Source: Pseudoxanthomonas suwonensis (GTDB lineage: Bacteria > Pseudomonadota > Gammaproteobacteria > Xanthomonadales > Xanthomonadaceae). From it: a stretch of 64,000 nucleotides of DNA. The stretch spans positions 22,603-86,602 of the forward strand of contig QFNC01000024.1 of NCBI GenBank assembly GCA_003240695.1, read 5' to 3'. The translations under genes and the position numbers were made by a program. This document shows positions 61,591 to 64,000 of this stretch, in pieces. Position 1 is the stretch's first letter. Each line of letters begins with the position of its first letter. Below the pieces are notes generated by a model. It ran no database searches. It was not told where the DNA came from and saw only the letters and a program-made list of their open reading frames with translations.

Positions 61591-63308
61591 GCCGCATTTC
61601 CGACGGCTTCATCGACGACCTGCTGGCCCGCACCGACATCGTGGAAGTGGTCGGCAGCCGCGTGCCGCTGAAGAAGCAGGGCCGCGAGTACAGCGCGCGC
61701 TGCCCGTTCCACGACGAGCGGTCGCCCTCGTTCACGGTATCGCCCACCAAGCAGTTCTACCACTGCTTCGGCTGCGGTGCGCACGGCAGCGCGATCGGTT
61801 TTCTGATGCAGTTCGACCGCCTGGAATTCCTGGATGCGGTGGAAGAGCTGGCCAAGCAGGCCGGCGTGCAGGTGCCGCGCGACACCCGCCAGAACAATGC
61901 CAATCCCGATACCGAGCCGCTGTTCGCGGTGCTGGATGCCGCGGCACGCTTCTTTCAGGCGCGGCTGGTCGACAGCGAAAAGGCACGTGACTATTTCGAT
62001 CGCCGCGGCGTGGATGCGGCGATCCGCGACCAGTTCCAGCTAGGCTACGCACCGGATGCCTACTCGGCCCTGCGCGACGCACTGGGCACCGATCAACGCC
62101 GGTTGGCGCTGCTGGAGAAGGCCGGCCTGTTCTCGCGCGGCGAGCGCGGCGCCTACGACAAGTTCCGCGACCGGGTGATGTTTCCCATCCATGACCGCCG
62201 TGGCCGCGTGATCGCCTTCGGCGGCCGCGTGCTGGACCAGGACGACGGCCCGAAATACCTCAATTCCCCGGAAACTCCGCTGTTCCACAAGGGCCGCGAA
62301 CTGTACGGCCTGTGGCACGTGCGGCAGACCAATCGCAGCATCGCGCGGCTGATCGTGGTGGAAGGCTACATGGACGTGATCGCGCTGTTCCAGCACGGCA
62401 TCACCCAGGCGGTGGCCACGCTGGGCACGGCCACCACGCCGGACCACGCCGAGCTGCTGTTCCGCAACGCGCCGGACGTGGTGTTCTGTTTCGATGGCGA
62501 TGCCGCCGGCCGGCGTGCCGCCTCGCGGGCCATGGAGTCGGTGCTGCCACGCATGCGCGATGGCCGCCAGGCCTTCTTCCTGTTCCTGCCGGATGGGGAT
62601 GACCCCGATTCGCTGGTGCGTCGCGAAGGCGCGGCCGGCTTCGAGGCTCGGCTGCAGGCGGCGACGCCGCTGTCGGCGTTCTTCTTCGATACCCATGCCG
62701 CCGACGTGAACCTGCACACGCTGGAAGGGCGCAGCCGTCTGGCCGAACGCACCCGGCCACTGCTGGCACGCATTCCCGATGGCGCCTTTGCCGACTTGAT
62801 GCAGCAGCGCCTGGCCGAACTGACCGGATTGCCGAATGCAGCGCCTGCCACGGCCACCACTGACCCGTCGCCAGCCCGCAGACGAAGCACGAGCGTGCCG
62901 GCACCGAAGCGCAGCGTGGTGCGCAGTGCCATCACCCTGCTGCTGCAGCAACCCGCGCTTGCCGCCGACGTGCCGCATCCGCCTGCGTTCGCGGCATTGG
63001 AGCAGGCCGGCGTGGAGCTGCTGCTGCGTCTGCTGCCGGTGATCCGCGAACGTCCCGACATCAGCACGGGCGCCCTGCTGGAGCACCTGGCTGACGACCC
63101 CGCTGCGGAGTCGCTGCAGAAACTCGCCGTGATCGACCTGCCCGGCCAGCCCGACCTGTGGCGAACCGAATTCCATGATGCGCTGGACAAACTGACCGAT
63201 CTGGCACGGCAGCAGCGGCGTGAAGCGCTGCAGGCCCGCATGGGCAGTCTGGATGAGGCGGAGAAACAGGAATTGCGCGAATTGCTGCAGGCCCGCAGCT
63301 CCGCTTGA
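61587..63308 (+). CDS. dnaG: DNA primase
   Basis: A 573-residue primase that makes RNA primers for replication. The zinc domain has C39-x2-H42 and C60-x2-C63. The TOPRIM core shows VVEGYMDVIAL (catalytic Glu) and FCFDGDAAGRRA (DxD-type metal site, here D-G-D). The C-terminal helicase-binding domain ends QELRELLQARSSA. It overlaps the YihY gene by four bases. In Enterobacteria rpoD follows; here the next gene in the window is an insertion-sequence transposase. Confidence 0.97.
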   Translation: MSRISDGFIDDLLARTDIVEVVGSRVPLKKQGREYSARCPFHDERSPSFTVSPTKQFYHCFGCGAHGSAIGFLMQFDRLEFLDAVEELAKQAGVQVPRDTRQNNANPDTEPLFAVLDAAARFFQARLVDSEKARDYFDRRGVDAAIRDQFQLGYAPDAYSALRDALGTDQRRLALLEKAGLFSRGERGAYDKFRDRVMFPIHDRRGRVIAFGGRVLDQDDGPKYLNSPETPLFHKGRELYGLWHVRQTNRSIARLIVVEGYMDVIALFQHGITQAVATLGTATTPDHAELLFRNAPDVVFCFDGDAAGRRAASRAMESVLPRMRDGRQAFFLFLPDGDDPDSLVRREGAAGFEARLQAATPLSAFFFDTHAADVNLHTLEGRSRLAERTRPLLARIPDGAFADLMQQRLAELTGLPNAAPATATTDPSPARRRSTSVPAPKRSVVRSAITLLLQQPALAADVPHPPAFAALEQAGVELLLRLLPVIRERPDISTGALLEHLADDPAAESLQKLAVIDLPGQPDLWRTEFHDALDKLTDLARQQRREALQARMGSLDEAEKQELRELLQARSSA

Positions 63309-63399
63309 CGACATCGGCCATCAGACCCCGAGCAAGTTCGTCACGCTACGGGCCTGCTTTTGTTGGCCTGATGACTTTAGAAGCTATCTCAAAATAGGC

Positions 63400-64000
63400 T
63401 CCGTCCCGTTTCGTGTGGAACGTCCTGATCATGTCGTCCCATGAGCGAGCCAAGGATTGCGAGGCAGATGCTTCAGCCTGGCGCACAGCAGATAGCTGAT
63501 GGCGATGAGGGTCTGGTCGGTGGCATAGCCTTTGGCCCGGGCCTTGGCGGCCTGGATCTGGGCGTTCATCGCTTCGATGAACCCGTTGCTCAGGCCGCTG
63601 CGGAAGTGTTCGAGGATGCCGTCCCGATGTGCACGCAAGGTCGCCGCGAGGCGCTTGAACGCAGGCAGCCGGCAACGGCGTGCCCAACTGATCCAGCGAT
63701 CCAGCAGATGGCCCGCTTCCTGCGGGCAGCGCCCGGTCTCGTACACGCTGCGCAGGGCTTCCTTCAAACGCCAGGCCCGGGCGGTCTTCAACCCCCGGCT
63801 CGGTCCTGGCCTCGGACCGTCGCACCTGACCCAGCGCCCGGCTGGCCAGGGCCACCACGTGGAACGGATCAAAGCTCACCTGCGCCTGCGGACAGTGCCG
63901 CGCCGCCCCGGCCTGGAAGGCCTGGGACATGTCCATGCTCACCGCGCTGATCGCCTCGGCCGTGCCGCCGTGTGCGTGCAGGTCCTGTGCAAAGGCCGCA
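63400..64000 (-). mobile_element. ISL3-type insertion sequence, partial at window end
   Basis: The element runs off the right edge. Its visible end lies around 63400, near GGCTCCGTCCCGTTTC, which could be the terminal inverted repeat but cannot be confirmed without the other end. It carries a transposase gene that is no longer in one frame. It separates dnaG from whatever follows. Confidence 0.6.
63429..64000 (-). pseudogene. ISL3-family transposase, frameshifted (partial)
   Basis: From the window end the frame reads AISAVSMDMSQAFQAG, ARHCPQAQVSFDPFHVV and ALGQVRRSEARTEPG, the middle of an ISL3 transposase with the catalytic Asp in DPFHVV. At about 63795 the homology jumps to another frame, LKTARAWRLKEALRSVYE, and continues to FRSGLSNGFIEAMNAQIQ, with the catalytic Glu, and CARLKHLPRNPW. 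Both halves are well conserved. Related transposases usually have about 20 extra residues at the junction, so a short deletion caused the frameshift. The upstream domain is outside the window. Confidence 0.82.

Overview
The window is chromosomal DNA from a high-GC gammaproteobacterium, most likely of the Xanthomonadaceae/Lysobacteraceae (Xanthomonas, Lysobacter or Thermomonas relatives). The reasons are the ahpC–ahpF–oxyR block, the lptD–surA–pdxA–rsmA–apaG–apaH run, cytochrome c4 followed by two DsbA-type proteins, a large TonB-dependent receptor, frequent GTG starts and many ATGA-type overlaps. Genes are dense and mostly housekeeping. I saw no rRNA, tRNA or CRISPR array.

Layout. 0–8 kb: end of yraN, a multi-pass protein of the so-called site-specific recombinase family, a NUDIX hydrolase, PPK2, a broken sugar-transporter remnant, a secreted esterase, prolyl aminopeptidase, a lipoprotein and prmC. 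8.1–12.4 kb: a peroxide-defence block (ahpC, ahpF, oxyR, then convergent msrA) with a near-consensus OxyR site and promoter before ahpC. 12.4–20.5 kb: a membrane diguanylate cyclase, glnS, a lipoprotein, a deaminase, rlmM, an EF-hand protein and two lower-GC orphan genes. 20.5–32.7 kb: two flavin hydroxylases of ubiquinone synthesis (ubiH carries an internal deletion with a frameshift), a corrinoid adenosyltransferase with a small membrane protein, a histone-deacetylase-like protein, msrB, and the outer-membrane biogenesis/cofactor operon lptD–surA–pdxA–csaA-like–rsmA–apaG–apaH. 32.7–40.5 kb: envelope and redox genes (engB, cytochrome c4, two DsbA paralogues, an EEP phosphatase), then a lower-GC patch of small orphan genes and a nucleotidyltransferase remnant. 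40.5–54.6 kb: TonB receptor, TauE-type permease, Slt transglycosylase, cca, a MidA-type methyltransferase, a folate group (pteridine reductase, folK, folB), an MscS channel and tsaD.

54.6–59.2 kb is the main accessory region. It lies between tsaD and rpsU, which are divergent neighbours in many gammaproteobacteria. It holds a decayed fragment of a toxin/effector-like gene, a DUF1629 (Imm11-like) immunity-type gene, and a large effector-like gene with an AHH-nuclease-like N terminus. That gene is cut by a single in-frame amber codon and is translationally coupled to a coiled-coil membrane protein. The N-terminal half is much poorer in G+C than the rest, as expected for a mosaic polymorphic toxin. 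I consider this the best candidate for an undescribed system.

59.2–63.3 kb: the macromolecular-synthesis region (rpsU, yqeY-type gene, GNAT acetyltransferase, YihY-type membrane protein, dnaG). The window ends inside a frameshifted ISL3-type transposase.
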